Source: Halobacteriales archaeon QS_4_70_19 (GTDB lineage Archaea; Halobacteriota; Halobacteria; Halobacteriales; Haloarculaceae). Taken from it: a stretch of DNA of 64,000 nt. The DNA lies in NCBI GenBank assembly GCA_003020985.1, contig PXRM01000026.1, positions 117,697-181,696 of the forward strand, read 5' to 3'. A program made the translations under genes and the position numbers. Each line of letters starts with the position of its first letter. Position 1 is the stretch's first letter. The notes beneath the pieces are model-generated. The model worked only from the letters and a program-made list of their open reading frames with translations. It was not told where the DNA came from and ran no database searches. Of the stretch, positions 7,410 through 16,094 are shown piece by piece.

Positions 7410-8555
7410 ATGGAGTTCGAACTCACCGAGCACCAGCGGGCCGTCCGCGCGGACGCCCGCGAGTTCGCACGCGAGCGGGTCGCCCCACGGGCCCACGAGC
7501 TGGACCGGGCGGGCGAGCACCCGACCGACATTCTCGCCGCCGCCGGCGACCGCGGGTACGCCGGGCTCATGGTCGACGAGGCGTACGGCGGGCAGGGGGA
7601 GGGGCTCGTCGAACTGGCGCTCGTGACCGAGGAGCTGTCGGCGGCCCTGATGCCGGTCGCCGGCGCGCTGGCGCTCCATCTCGGCGTCGCCGAGGCCGTC
7701 GAACGGCTGGGCACGGAGGCCCAGCGCGAGCGGTTCCTGCCCGGGATGGCCGCCTTCGACACGGTCGGCGCGCTCGGCCTGAGCGAGGACCACGCCGGCA
7801 GCGACAAGACCGGCATCGAGACGACCGCCCGGCGGGAGGGCGACGAGTGGGTCCTCGACGGCCACAAGCGCTGGGTCACCAACCTCCGGCACGCCGACGA
7901 GGTGCTCACCTACGCGCGGACGGGGGACGCAAAGGGCGACGGGGCGGGCATCACCGCCTTCCTCGTCCCTGCCGACGAGTACGAGGTCGACACCGTCTGG
8001 GAGACGCTCGGCGCCCGGACGGTGAAGTCACCGCGGGCCACCCTCTCGGGCGTCCGGGTGGCCGACGACCGACAGGTCGGGACCGTCGGCGCGGGACTCG
8101 CCGAGCGCGGCCGACTCCGGACGGGCGTCAACGTCCCCGCCCGCGGCGTCGGCATCGCCCGCGCGACGCTCGACGCCACCGTCCGACAGACCAGCGACCG
8201 CGAGCAGCGGGGGAGCGGCCGGCGCATCGCCGACTACCAGGGCGTCCGCTGGCAGGTCGCGGAGATGGCCGAACGGGTGGACGTCGCGCGGCTGCTCGTG
8301 CTCCGGGCCGCCGCGCAAGGCGACCGCGGTGCCGACACGACCCGCGAGTTCGCGATGGCGAAGACCTACGCCACGGAGGCGGCGGTCGAGAACGCCAACG
8401 ACGCACTCCAGCTCCACGGCGGCATCGGCTACACCACCGCACGCGATGTCGAGCGCCACCTCCGGGACGCCCGGCTGCTGACCATCGCCGGCGGCCCCAA
8501 CGAGGGCCACCGCGACACGCTGGCGGACGCCGTCTACGACGCTCATCCGCGGTGA
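7410..8555 (+). CDS. acyl-CoA dehydrogenase family protein
   Basis: The 381-residue flavoprotein has the three-part ACAD architecture: an N-terminal helical domain, a middle beta domain (ALGLSEDHAGSDKTGIET, then DGHKRWVTN), and a C-terminal four-helix bundle with QLHGGIGYT, the FAD-contacting motif. It should oxidise an acyl-CoA to the 2-enoyl form and reduce an electron-transfer flavoprotein. The usual catalytic EGT segment near the C-terminus is replaced by GGPNEGHR, so the active-site base and substrate differ from standard short- or medium-chain enzymes. It begins 25 bases after the kinase stop and may share a transcript. Confidence 0.88.
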   Translation: MEFELTEHQRAVRADAREFARERVAPRAHELDRAGEHPTDILAAAGDRGYAGLMVDEAYGGQGEGLVELALVTEELSAALMPVAGALALHLGVAEAVERLGTEAQRERFLPGMAAFDTVGALGLSEDHAGSDKTGIETTARREGDEWVLDGHKRWVTNLRHADEVLTYARTGDAKGDGAGITAFLVPADEYEVDTVWETLGARTVKSPRATLSGVRVADDRQVGTVGAGLAERGRLRTGVNVPARGVGIARATLDATVRQTSDREQRGSGRRIADYQGVRWQVAEMAERVDVARLLVLRAAAQGDRGADTTREFAMAKTYATEAAVENANDALQLHGGIGYTTARDVERHLRDARLLTIAGGPNEGHRDTLADAVYDAHPR

Positions 8556-8698
8556 GCCTCCGGATCGTCACCGACTGCGCGCCCGGGACACGTCACCAGT
8601 AGTTCGATATAACTGGAACATTGGCGGAATTCTGGAAAAAGGCGCGAGATTTGGGTGTGAAATGGAGATACGGGAGACTTATAGAGGGTACGTCTCCT

Positions 8699-9442
8699 TT
8701 ACCACTCCATCCCGCCGTTGACCGCGAGGATCTGTCCGGTCATGTAGCCGGCGTCCTCGCTGGCGACGAAGCGGACGATGCCGGCCACGTCGTCGACGGT
8801 CGCGAACCGGTTCAGGGGGATGCGGTCGAGGATCTTCTCCTGGACACGGTCGGGTACCGTCTCCAACATGTCCGTGGCGACGAAGCCGGGCGCGACGCAG
8901 TTGGCGGTCGAGCCCGACGAGGCCATCTCCAGGGCGATGGTGCGGGTGAAGCCGAACAGGCCCGACTTCGTGGTCGCGTAGTTGGCCTGCCCGTAGTTGC
9001 CCTGCTGGCCGACGACGCTGGAGACGTTGATGAGCCGGCCGTTCTCGGCCTCGCAGAGGTCCTGGAAGCAGGTCTTCGTGCAGTTGAACACGCCCCCCAG
9101 GTTCACGTCGATGACCCGCTCCCAGTCCTCGCGGGTCATGTTCTCGAACTTCTTGTCGACGGTGATGCCGGCATTGTTGACCAGCACGTCGATGGAGCCC
9201 CACCCGTCGCGGACGGCCTCGACCATCGCCTCCACCTCGTTGAGCTCGGCCACGTCGGCCTGAGCCGGCAGCGCCCGCCCGTCGCACTCGTCCTCGATGT
9301 GATCGCACACCTCGTGGGCCTCGCCCTCGGAGGAGCGGTAGTTGACCACGACGTCGGCGCCGTGGTCGCCGAGTTCCTTCGCGACCCCGCGACCGATGCC
9401 CCGCGACGCGCCGGTCACCAGACAGGTCTGCCCTTCTAGCAT
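8699..9442 (-). CDS. phaB: acetoacetyl-CoA reductase (short-chain dehydrogenase)
   Basis: This 247-residue SDR has the nucleotide loop TGASRGIG, the NNAG motif, catalytic Ser in NVSSVVGQ and the YATTK Tyr/Lys pair. The family reduces 3-ketoacyl-CoA with NADPH; proximity to phaC and phaE points to making 3-hydroxybutyryl-CoA for polyhydroxyalkanoate. ATG 9442 (MLEGQTCLVTG) is preferred over upstream in-frame codons because SDRs begin just before the dinucleotide-binding strand. The gene is the last of the minus-strand set, 121 bases after phaC, with a run of ten C residues in the gap. A FabG role in another pathway cannot be excluded. Confidence 0.85.
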   Translation of the reverse strand: MLEGQTCLVTGASRGIGRGVAKELGDHGADVVVNYRSSEGEAHEVCDHIEDECDGRALPAQADVAELNEVEAMVEAVRDGWGSIDVLVNNAGITVDKKFENMTREDWERVIDVNLGGVFNCTKTCFQDLCEAENGRLINVSSVVGQQGNYGQANYATTKSGLFGFTRTIALEMASSGSTANCVAPGFVATDMLETVPDRVQEKILDRIPLNRFATVDDVAGIVRFVASEDAGYMTGQILAVNGGMEW

Positions 9443-9485
9443 ACTCGGAAGGTGCACGGCGGATGACAAATACGTGTCGTCGGTG

Positions 9486-9495
9486 CCCCCCCCCC
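9486..9495. repeat. run of ten C residues between phaC and phaB
   Basis: A homopolymer of ten C lies in the 121-base gap between the phaC stop and the phaB start. It is followed by GC-rich sequence that can fold (gccgggggacccccggc). It may be a sequencing-sensitive or slippage-prone site; no coding frame depends on it. Confidence 0.7.
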
Positions 9496-9563
9496 GCGAC
9501 GCCGGGGGACCCCCGGCGACGAGTCGTCGGCGAGGAACCACCGGCGCGTCCCGTCGGCGTCGC

Positions 9564-11057
9564 TCAGCCGCCGGCCTGGTCGAGCCAGTCCTGCGCGCGT
9601 GCGACGCCGACGCCCGTCAGCTCGGCGACGGACTCGGCGTCGGCGTCGGCGAGGTCCGCGACGGTGGCGATACCCCCCTCGCGGAGCCGCTCCGCGTACG
9701 TCGGCCCGATGCCGTCGACCTCCTCCAGGTCGCTCTCCTCGGCACTCGCCGGGTCGACATCGGTGTCCCCCTCGGCCGCCTCGGTCGCGATCCTCTCCTC
9801 GATGGCCTCGGTCTCGGCGGCCACCGCGCCGTCGGGTGTGACGCCCTCCTCCAGTGCGGCCTCCGGGTCGACGTCGATCTCGAGGTCGACCTCCGAGGAG
9901 GCCGCCTCGACGGCCTCGGCGACCTCCGCGACGTGTTCGGGGTCGGTGGCGGACTTCTCGAGGTACCACTCCGCGACCCGGGGCCAGACCTCGCGGTGCG
10001 AGGAGCCCGACACCGCCAGGCCGATGTGGCCGGTCGGGTACTCGATGATCTCCGTGTCGTCGCTGCCGATGACCTCGTTGAACGGTTTCGACGCCTCGGC
10101 CGGGATGAGGTGGTCGTACTCTCCCATGATCTGGAGGACGGGCATGTCGACCTCCGCGAGGTCGACGTGCTTCCCGTCGAGGTACAGCTCGTTGTGGTAC
10201 AGCCTGTTGCCCTGGTAGATGTCCTCCAGGAACTGGACGTACGTCTCGCCCGCGACGTCGATGCCCTCGTCGAGCCAGCGCTCCATCCGCGCGAAGTTCT
10301 CCACGAAGTCGTCGTTCTCCACGTTGTCGAAAAAGCGGATGTACTTCGAGACGTAGTTCGCGACGGGGTCCATCAGCGCGAAGCCGATGTCCAGCATCTC
10401 CGCGGGCATGTTGCCGAACGCCTCGGGCACGTCCCGGGGGTCGTAGTACTCGTCGTCACCCCACAGTTCGAGGACGCCGCCGGTGTCGTCGAAGCACAGT
10501 CCCGCGGCCATCAGCCCGAGCGTGCGGACCTTCTCCGGGTTGAGTGCGGCGTACGCTGCGGTGAACGTGCCGCCCATGCAGTAGCCCAGGACGTTGATGC
10601 TGTCCCGGCCGGAGCGCTCGCGCACCACGTCGACGCAGTTGTCGATGTAGCGCTCCACGTAGTCGTGGATGGTGAGGTGCTGGTCGAGCCGCGAGGGCTC
10701 GTTCCAGTCGACGAGGTAGACGTCGTGCCCCGCCTCCAGCAGCCGCCGGACGACGCTCCGGTCGGGCTGCAGGTCGAGGATGAACGGCCTGTTGATGAGC
10801 GCGTAGACGATGAGGATGGGGACGTCGTGCTGCTCCTCCGTCCGGGACTCGTAGTGGAGCAGCTCGAGCTTGTTCTCCGTGTAGACGACCTCGCTGGGCG
10901 TGGTACCGACGTCCACGTCAGCGACGCGCTCGAGCTGGTCGGGGAGCGCCTGGGTCGACTCGAAGGCGTCCTGGACCGTCTCCATGGCCTCGCGCTGCGT
11001 GTTCAGCGCCAGCCGGAACGGGTCGAACGGCTGGCCGCTCGCGTCCTCGCTGGCCAT
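9564..11057 (-). CDS. phaC: class III PHA synthase catalytic subunit with a C-terminal HhH domain
   Basis: The 497-residue protein carries the PHA synthase nucleophile box GYCMGG, the catalytic Asp in GEYDHLIP and the His in PTGHIGLAV. It polymerises hydroxyacyl-CoA at the granule surface together with PhaE. After the alpha/beta-hydrolase core (about 1-375) come an acidic Ala/Glu/Asp linker and, at about 440-495, a helix-hairpin-helix segment ([18 protein letters not shown] and [14 protein letters not shown]). Such domains normally bind nucleic acid or mediate contacts. phaE ends one base before it, so the two subunits are cotranslated. Confidence 0.93.
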   Translation of the reverse strand: MASEDASGQPFDPFRLALNTQREAMETVQDAFESTQALPDQLERVADVDVGTTPSEVVYTENKLELLHYESRTEEQHDVPILIVYALINRPFILDLQPDRSVVRRLLEAGHDVYLVDWNEPSRLDQHLTIHDYVERYIDNCVDVVRERSGRDSINVLGYCMGGTFTAAYAALNPEKVRTLGLMAAGLCFDDTGGVLELWGDDEYYDPRDVPEAFGNMPAEMLDIGFALMDPVANYVSKYIRFFDNVENDDFVENFARMERWLDEGIDVAGETYVQFLEDIYQGNRLYHNELYLDGKHVDLAEVDMPVLQIMGEYDHLIPAEASKPFNEVIGSDDTEIIEYPTGHIGLAVSGSSHREVWPRVAEWYLEKSATDPEHVAEVAEAVEAASSEVDLEIDVDPEAALEEGVTPDGAVAAETEAIEERIATEAAEGDTDVDPASAEESDLEEVDGIGPTYAERLREGGIATVADLADADAESVAELTGVGVARAQDWLDQAGG

Positions 11058-11058
11058 C

Positions 11059-11613
11059 TCACTCCCCCCCGTCCTCGAGGTGATCCAGCACGCGGCCGAG
11101 CTTCTCCTCGACGGCGTGCTGGCGTCGCTCCATCTCGACGAGTCGCTTGCCCACCTCGTCCATCTGGGAGCCCGTCGGCATCCCCAGCTGTTCGAGGGTC
11201 TCCTCGCTGAACTCGTTGAGCTCCTGTTGGGACTCCATCATCGACTCGACGAGCTGGCCGTTGGCCGCCGCGAACGCGCTCGTCCCCATCACCTCCTTGA
11301 ACGCCTCGTTGGCGCTCTGGAGCCAGATGTCACGGAGCTCGGCGAAGGAGACGTCCTCGCCCGCGGCCGCGTCCTCCGTCCGCTCCATGAGCTGCTCGGC
11401 GGCGTCCATCCAGACCTCGTACGCCCGGGCGTACCCCTCGAACCCCTCGGTCATCTCGTCCTGGTCCGGGACGGACCCCTCCATCGCCTCGGCCCACGAT
11501 TCGGCGAAGGCCGACTGGGCCTCGAGGTTCTGCTCCATCGACTCCGTCATCGCCTCGTTCATCTGCTCTGCCGCCTCCGCCCACTGCTGTCCGAAGTCGT
11601 ACGAATCGCTCAT
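11059..11613 (-). CDS. phaE: class III PHA synthase subunit PhaE
   Basis: This 184-residue acidic, almost wholly helical protein (Met/Glu/Ala-rich, e.g. [18 protein letters not shown]) matches haloarchaeal PhaE in length and position immediately upstream of phaC. The C-terminus ([19 protein letters not shown]) is a likely coiled coil. PhaE forms the synthase complex with PhaC and is needed for activity. It has no catalytic motif. A 119-base spacer separates it from the AbrB-type gene upstream, where other haloarchaea place phaP. Confidence 0.9.
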   Translation of the reverse strand: MSDSYDFGQQWAEAAEQMNEAMTESMEQNLEAQSAFAESWAEAMEGSVPDQDEMTEGFEGYARAYEVWMDAAEQLMERTEDAAAGEDVSFAELRDIWLQSANEAFKEVMGTSAFAAANGQLVESMMESQQELNEFSEETLEQLGMPTGSQMDEVGKRLVEMERRQHAVEEKLGRVLDHLEDGGE

Positions 11614-11732
11614 GGTATGGTTACCGGTTTATTGAGGCGCTGCGGGAATAAGTGTGGGTGTGGGTCGTGTACGCCCGGGACGGACGTGGCTGCTCGGCGA
11701 CGCTCCGGAGAAGTTCGCTACAGGGTGAGCGG

Positions 11733-12071
11733 TCAGTCGTCCTCGTCGCGCTTGCGCTTGACCGGGATGACGACCGTCTGGACGATGTCGCCCTCCTCAA
11801 TGTCGAGGGCCTCGCGCTCGGCATCGGGGATGGAGATGCGGCCGCCGGACTGCACCCGCGTCTTGAACGTCGCCATCTGGCTCATCGCGCTCAGCTGCGG
11901 GGCGAGCCCCCCGGTGCCGCCCTCGGCGCCGGCACCGGCGCCGGCCATCCCGCCGCCGGTCAGTACCTGCTGGAGCATGCGCTGCTGCTGGCGCGTGGCG
12001 CCCTCGGCGGCCTCCTGCAGGTTCTTCAGTACGGTCGGGGTGAACAGCCCGTCGTTCTCGTCGTCTGCCAT
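11733..12071 (-). CDS. phaR: PHA-granule regulator with AbrB-like domain
   Basis: The 112-residue protein has a helical, Gln-rich N-terminal half (QEAAEGATRQQQRMLQQVL) and a swapped-hairpin AbrB-like C-terminus (VQSGGRISIPDAEREALDIEEGD). This matches PhaR, the granule-associated regulator described in Haloferax mediterranei that represses its own promoter and phaP. ATG 12071 is chosen because a TATA-like gtttaactg lies about 30 bases upstream, which fits a nearly leaderless start; the in-frame ATG at 12122 would fall before that promoter. The N-terminal half may bind granules. No separate phaP is present in the window. Confidence 0.8.
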   Translation of the reverse strand: MADDENDGLFTPTVLKNLQEAAEGATRQQQRMLQQVLTGGGMAGAGAGAEGGTGGLAPQLSAMSQMATFKTRVQSGGRISIPDAEREALDIEEGDIVQTVVIPVKRKRDEDD

Positions 12072-12208
12072 TATTGTCCCCGCTAACCACGGTAGGCAGT
12101 TAAACGTTGCGAGATTTTCCATTCAATGGTGCCTGATACCGTAGGATACCGGATTCCGAACCGAAAGCGGCAATCTTTTATCAGTTCCCGGACCTTACTA
12201 GCGAGCGA
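12072..12208. promoter_or_regulatory. divergent phaR/phaJ promoter region
   Basis: The minus-strand TATA-like element at 12096-12104 lies about 30 bases before the phaR ATG. The plus-strand tcttttatc near 12173-12181 lies about 30 bases before the MaoC gene's ATG. Between them is a direct repeat GATACC at 12135-12140 and 12145-12150. PhaR is known in a relative to bind its own promoter, so this repeat is a candidate operator; that is inference. Confidence 0.5.
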
Positions 12209-12844
12209 ATGAGTTCTGGCCCCCAGTATCCGTCCCTCTTCGATTACTGGTCGCGGACGTCCGCGGCGATGGTCGAGGGGATGATCGAAGCGAACCGCGC
12301 AGCAGTGAGTGCGTTCGGTGCGACGAACGGAACTGGCTCCGCCAGCGACGAGGACGACCCCGGGCGCGGCCGTCGCGCCGAGGAGCGCATCACCGCCGGC
12401 GAGGACCTCCCCGAGTGGGAGACCGACCGCCAGGGCAGCGGCGGGACGCTGGCGGTCGGCGACCGCGTCCGGTTCACCCGGCGGCTCACCGAGGCGGACG
12501 TCGAGCGGTTCGCCGCCGCCTCCGGCGACACCAATCCCCTCCACCTCGACGGGGAGTGGGCCGAGGAGACCCGTTTCGAGGGGCCCATCGCCCACGGCAC
12601 GCTCGTCGCCGGCACCATCAGCGCCGCGCTCGCACGGCTGCCCGGCGGCGTCGTCTACCTCTCTCAGGACCTGGAGTTCCGCGCGCCCGTCCGTACGGGC
12701 GACCGCGTCACGGCCGACGTCGAGGTCGTCGAGGACCTCGGCGAGGGCCGCTTCCGCCTGCGGACCACTGTCGGGTCCGAGGAGGTCACCGTCATCGACG
12801 GCGAGGCCGTCGTCCTCATCGAGGATGTCCCGGAGCACGAGTGA
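12209..12844 (+). CDS. phaJ: MaoC-type (R)-specific enoyl-CoA hydratase
   Basis: Residues about 85-200 form a MaoC hot-dog domain with the hydratase motif FAAASGDTNPLHLD, which includes the catalytic Asp and His, and GPIAHGTLVAG. The family hydrates 2-enoyl-CoA to (R)-3-hydroxyacyl-CoA, linking beta-oxidation to PHA monomers. An N-terminal extension of about 80 residues, first helical (FDYWSRTSAAMVEGMIEANR) and then acidic, resembles a granule-targeting or phasin-like segment. The gene diverges from phaR, as maoC does in other haloarchaeal PHA loci, so shared control is likely. Confidence 0.85.
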   Translation: MSSGPQYPSLFDYWSRTSAAMVEGMIEANRAAVSAFGATNGTGSASDEDDPGRGRRAEERITAGEDLPEWETDRQGSGGTLAVGDRVRFTRRLTEADVERFAAASGDTNPLHLDGEWAEETRFEGPIAHGTLVAGTISAALARLPGGVVYLSQDLEFRAPVRTGDRVTADVEVVEDLGEGRFRLRTTVGSEEVTVIDGEAVVLIEDVPEHE

Positions 12845-12868
12845 CGCGGTCGCCGACTCAGCCCCGTT

Positions 12869-13756
12869 CTACGCGTCTGCCAGGAACGACCGGACGCACT
12901 CGCTGAACCGTTCCGGCGCCTCCCGCGGCGTCCAGTGTCCACAGTCCCCGAACACCGCCAGCGCCGAGTCCGTCCGCTCGGCGGCCTCGACGGACCACGA
13001 CGCCGGCAGCAGCGGGTCCTGCTCCCCGTGGACGAACAGCGCCTCCGGCTCCAGCGCGTCGAGTCGGGCGCTATAGTCGGTCCGCAGTCCGTCGGCCCGG
13101 AACTCGTCGCGCTGCCACGACGCCACCGTCCGCCCGACCGCCGCCGGCCCGATCGCCCGGTAGACGTCCCGCACGAGGTCGTCGGGCGGGGTCCCGCTGG
13201 TCATCGTCCGCAGGTGCTCGCGCACGGCCGTCCGGCTGCTGCTCACGCCCGCCCACCAGGCCCGGTGGGCGAACGGCGTCCGGAGCATCGTCGCCGCGGC
13301 CGGTCGCCACGGGGCGTCGGCGCCCAGCCCGTAGCTGTTGGCGAGGACGAGCCGCTCGACCGGGTGGTCGAGGGCGTATCCCAGGGCGACGGCGCCGCCC
13401 ATCGAGACACCCACCAGCGACGGCCCGTCGAGGCCCCGGTCGTCGAGGAACGCCGCCAGCGCACGCCGGAAGAACGCCGTCGTGTATGAGAGCCGGGGCT
13501 TCTCGCTCCCCCCGTGGCCGGGGAGGTCCGGCGCGTAGACCCGGCGGTCCGCGGCGAGGTCGGAAAGGAGGTACCGGAACGAGACGTCGGCTGCGTCCAG
13601 GCCGATCCCGTGCAGCAGGACCACGGGCGGGGCGTCCGCCGGGCCGGCGACCCGGTAGCGGATGTCCGTCTCGCGGGGGTTCCCCCGACCGTCGCCCGTC
13701 TCCACCGTCGTCTCCCGGACGGTACCCCGGGATTCCCTATCGGTCACTACGTCCAT
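12869..13756 (-). CDS. alpha/beta hydrolase
   Basis: The 295-residue enzyme has the oxyanion segment LLHGIGLDAAD, nucleophile elbow GVSMGG, Asp in VHGEQDPLLP and His in CGHWTPREAPE, all in the correct order. It is a soluble serine hydrolase, but the substrate cannot be deduced. A link to PHA turnover is suggested only by position; there is no depolymerase-specific lipase box or substrate-binding domain. I use ATG 13756 (MDVVTDRESRG), since the upstream extension runs into a transposon-derived hairpin. Confidence 0.8.
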   Translation of the reverse strand: MDVVTDRESRGTVRETTVETGDGRGNPRETDIRYRVAGPADAPPVVLLHGIGLDAADVSFRYLLSDLAADRRVYAPDLPGHGGSEKPRLSYTTAFFRRALAAFLDDRGLDGPSLVGVSMGGAVALGYALDHPVERLVLANSYGLGADAPWRPAAATMLRTPFAHRAWWAGVSSSRTAVREHLRTMTSGTPPDDLVRDVYRAIGPAAVGRTVASWQRDEFRADGLRTDYSARLDALEPEALFVHGEQDPLLPASWSVEAAERTDSALAVFGDCGHWTPREAPERFSECVRSFLADA

Positions 13757-13770
13757 CGAAGGGCGCGAGT

Positions 13771-14022
13771 CCTGACATCCTCCCACGACTTCAGTCGTGG
13801 GGTTCCACGGTCACAGACCGTGCCCCGACTTCGGGAGGTTCCCCACTTGTCCGCGATGGGGTTGTGGGCCGTGCCAGTGCGGCCCCCGACCGAGATAGCG
13901 GGCTTCAGCTACCCCCGCAAAGGGTGCATATCCGTACCCCGGACTCGGCATCACGACCGACGTGCGCCTCGATATTCAACGTTTCGCCGGCTGTCGGCTT
14001 CATCCCACGACGTTAGTCGCGG
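13771..14022 (-). mobile_element. IS200/IS605 (tnpB)-type end remnant with hairpins
   Basis: A perfect 8-bp hairpin, CCCACGAC-ttca-GTCGTGGG at 13782-13801, sits in a context that on the minus strand reads gtcgtgggaggatgtcagg. This resembles the right end of haloarchaeal IS1341/IS200-type elements. A degenerate copy, CCCACGAC-gtta-GTCGCGG, lies at 14004-14022. No transposase or TnpB frame survives between them or in the rest of the 400-base gap. I infer a remnant or a short non-autonomous derivative. The family assignment rests on memory of similar ends, not on a search. Confidence 0.4.
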
Positions 14023-14162
14023 TCTTTCGCCTCACAACGCTGTAACGGCGTTTCGCCCGGTCGTCGACCGTGGCGGCGGTCCGACGGCCCCCGGATTTCT
14101 GATATATCTCCGAACTATACCGAAAACCTCGGGGATTTTACCCGGGAGACGAGGATGTAGCG

Positions 14163-14510
14163 TCATCTCCACGGGTTAGTCGTCAGCTCTCCCGCCACGT
14201 CGCTCCCGACCCGGAGCCGGCAGTCGCTGGTCGGCACCGCGATGCAGGTCAGGACGTAGCCCGCGTCGCGGTGGCGCGGCTTCAGGCCCCGCGGCTCGCG
14301 CCGGTGCTCGACGCTGCCCGCCAGCAGTTCGGCGGTACAGGTCGCGCAGGCGCCGGTCAGGCAACCGAAGGGGAGCGCCACGTCGGCCCGCTCCGCGGCC
14401 TCCAGGACGGACTCGTCGGCGCGGGCCCGGACGACGGCGGTCCCACCGCCGTCCGCGTGCTCCAGCGTCACGCGATAGGGGGCGTCCGTGGCGGTCGGGT
14501 CGCCGGCCAC
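14163..14510 (-). CDS. 2Fe-2S ferredoxin
   Basis: The 115-residue protein has the plant-type ferredoxin cluster motif FGCLTGACATC (Cys-x4-Cys-x2-Cys) and a fourth Cys in YVLTCIAV about 30 residues later. It should be a soluble one-electron carrier. The start codon is one base after the stop of the upstream SBP56-type gene, so the two are cotranslated and this ferredoxin may accept electrons from, or help mature, that enzyme. It lacks the acidic N-terminal insertion of the main halophilic ferredoxin, so it is probably a specialised carrier. Confidence 0.85.
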   Translation of the reverse strand: MAGDPTATDAPYRVTLEHADGGGTAVVRARADESVLEAAERADVALPFGCLTGACATCTAELLAGSVEHRREPRGLKPRHRDAGYVLTCIAVPTSDCRLRVGSDVAGELTTNPWR

Positions 14511-14511
14511 C

Positions 14512-15933
14512 TCACTGCCAGACGTCGCTGGTGCAGTCGCCGTCCGGCCAGCGGATCTCGTGGGCCCGCGCCGGCCCCGCCGGCATCTCGCCGAAGTCGA
14601 CGAGGAAGTCCTGGTCGAGCGTCATCGAGCCGCGGCGGGGGTCCACGTCGGCCTTCAGCATCACCGAGCCCTGCTCCCCCTCCTCGGGGTAGAACTGCTC
14701 GTCCCAGGAGGAGAACAGCGACGTGGTCCAGTAGAGCCGCTCGCCGTCGAGACTCAGCTGGAGCATCTGCGGCCCGGCGACCACCTCCCGCTCCCCGTCG
14801 ATGGGGTGGTCGGGGCCGTAGATGCCGCCGGCCCAGATGCGGTCCGCGAGCCGCGGGTTCGCGGGGTCGCTGATGTCGTACATCCGCACGTCGCCGTGGA
14901 GCCAGTTCGAGAAGAACAGGTACCGGTCGTCCATCGACACCAGCAGGTCCGTCACCAGCCCCGGGACGGGCATGTCCCAGTCCTCGTGCTCGCGGGCCTC
15001 GATGTCGATGACCTTCTCCGCCTCGTAGCGGCCGGGGCCGTCGCCGGGCGTGGACTCGGCCTCGTGGAAGTGGAACACGTTCGAGGAGAGCGCCGCCCCG
15101 ACGAACCCGTGGGTCGACACGGGGGAGTGGAGGAACCGGACCTCCAGCGGGATCATCCCCTCCTCGCCGAGGTCGATGGTCTGCTCGACCGTCTTCTCCT
15201 CCCAGTTCCAGACGTGGAGCTGGCGGCCGTACCTCCCGGCCTCCACGTCGTCCAGGTCGAAACCCGGGTAGTAGGTCTCCGGGGCGGCCCACTCCGTGGA
15301 CACCATCACGTTCTGCCGTGGCTGGTACCAGAAGTCGTAGTTCATCTCGATCTCGCCGGGCGCCTCCCAGCGGCCGTCCACGGAGAAGTCGGTCTCGTCG
15401 AGTTCGAGGAAGCCGCCGGGGAGCGACCCGTCGGCGTCGCCGAGCATCGAGACGAGGATCTGCCCGTCCGGGATGCAGTGGACGGTGTGCGGGGCGCTCA
15501 GGTCCTCGTCGAACACCTCCTCTGGCTCGATGACGGTCTCCAGCTCCGGCTCGCGCCGGTCCGCCGCGTCGATGACGTGGAGGCGCGAGGAGCGCTGGCC
15601 CGGTACCACGAGGTGGCGCCGCTCCAGCCCCCCGACGTGGCAGGAGGACGAGCAGGCGTTCCACCCGAAGTGGTGGAGTTCGTCGCCACGGTTCGGCATC
15701 TCGACCCGGTCGACCACCTCGGCGTACGTCGCCGAGTCGGGGTCGAGGTCGACCACCGCGAGGAAGTCCGGCGCGTCGACGTCCGTCCCGACGTACAGCC
15801 CCATCACGTACGCCAGCCCCTCGGGGTCCGATTCCTCGATGGCCGCCTGCGGCGTCGCGTAGCCGGGCCCCTCGTGGTCGTGCTCGTGGTCGTGGCCGTG
15901 TGCCGGGTCCGACCCGTGTTCCGTGTCGCTCAT
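14512..15933 (-). CDS. mtoX: SBP56 family protein, probable methanethiol oxidase
   Basis: The 473-residue protein shows the SBP56 (selenium-binding protein) family core: FGWNACSSSCH, APHTVHCIPDG, LHGDVRMYDISDP and a C-terminal HEIRWPDGDCTSDVW. Copper-dependent members are methanethiol oxidases (EC 1.8.3.4), producing formaldehyde, hydrogen peroxide and sulfide. The N-terminus is unusually His-rich (HGHDHEHDHEG), which may help load metal. A start six bases upstream (MRMSDTE) is also possible. The downstream 2Fe-2S ferredoxin gene is almost fused to it. No dedicated SCO-type copper chaperone lies nearby. Function is inferred from family membership. Confidence 0.8.
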   Translation of the reverse strand: MSDTEHGSDPAHGHDHEHDHEGPGYATPQAAIEESDPEGLAYVMGLYVGTDVDAPDFLAVVDLDPDSATYAEVVDRVEMPNRGDELHHFGWNACSSSCHVGGLERRHLVVPGQRSSRLHVIDAADRREPELETVIEPEEVFDEDLSAPHTVHCIPDGQILVSMLGDADGSLPGGFLELDETDFSVDGRWEAPGEIEMNYDFWYQPRQNVMVSTEWAAPETYYPGFDLDDVEAGRYGRQLHVWNWEEKTVEQTIDLGEEGMIPLEVRFLHSPVSTHGFVGAALSSNVFHFHEAESTPGDGPGRYEAEKVIDIEAREHEDWDMPVPGLVTDLLVSMDDRYLFFSNWLHGDVRMYDISDPANPRLADRIWAGGIYGPDHPIDGEREVVAGPQMLQLSLDGERLYWTTSLFSSWDEQFYPEEGEQGSVMLKADVDPRRGSMTLDQDFLVDFGEMPAGPARAHEIRWPDGDCTSDVWQ

Positions 15934-16094
15934 GCGCACGCCGTTCGTAGACTCCCCGCCTCAGCGCGAGGGTACCGGCCCCGACTGCCGGTGTATGTGA
16001 CGAGATGTCGTGGCGCAGAACTGGCCGAGGGAGAACCGATGAGCGTGCTATACCGCCCGTTAGCACGACACAGATGGAGGCAATCGTTGCCCGC

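Noticed and set aside
9342..11210. Long plus-strand frame opposite phaC and phaE
   Set aside because: It is antisense to genes with strong family motifs and has low-complexity Val/Asp/Leu/Arg composition typical of reversed halophilic coding sequence.
12135..12150. GATACC-N4-GATACC as a proven PhaR operator
   Set aside because: Kept only as a candidate within the promoter entry; I do not know the exact PhaR site and cannot align it.
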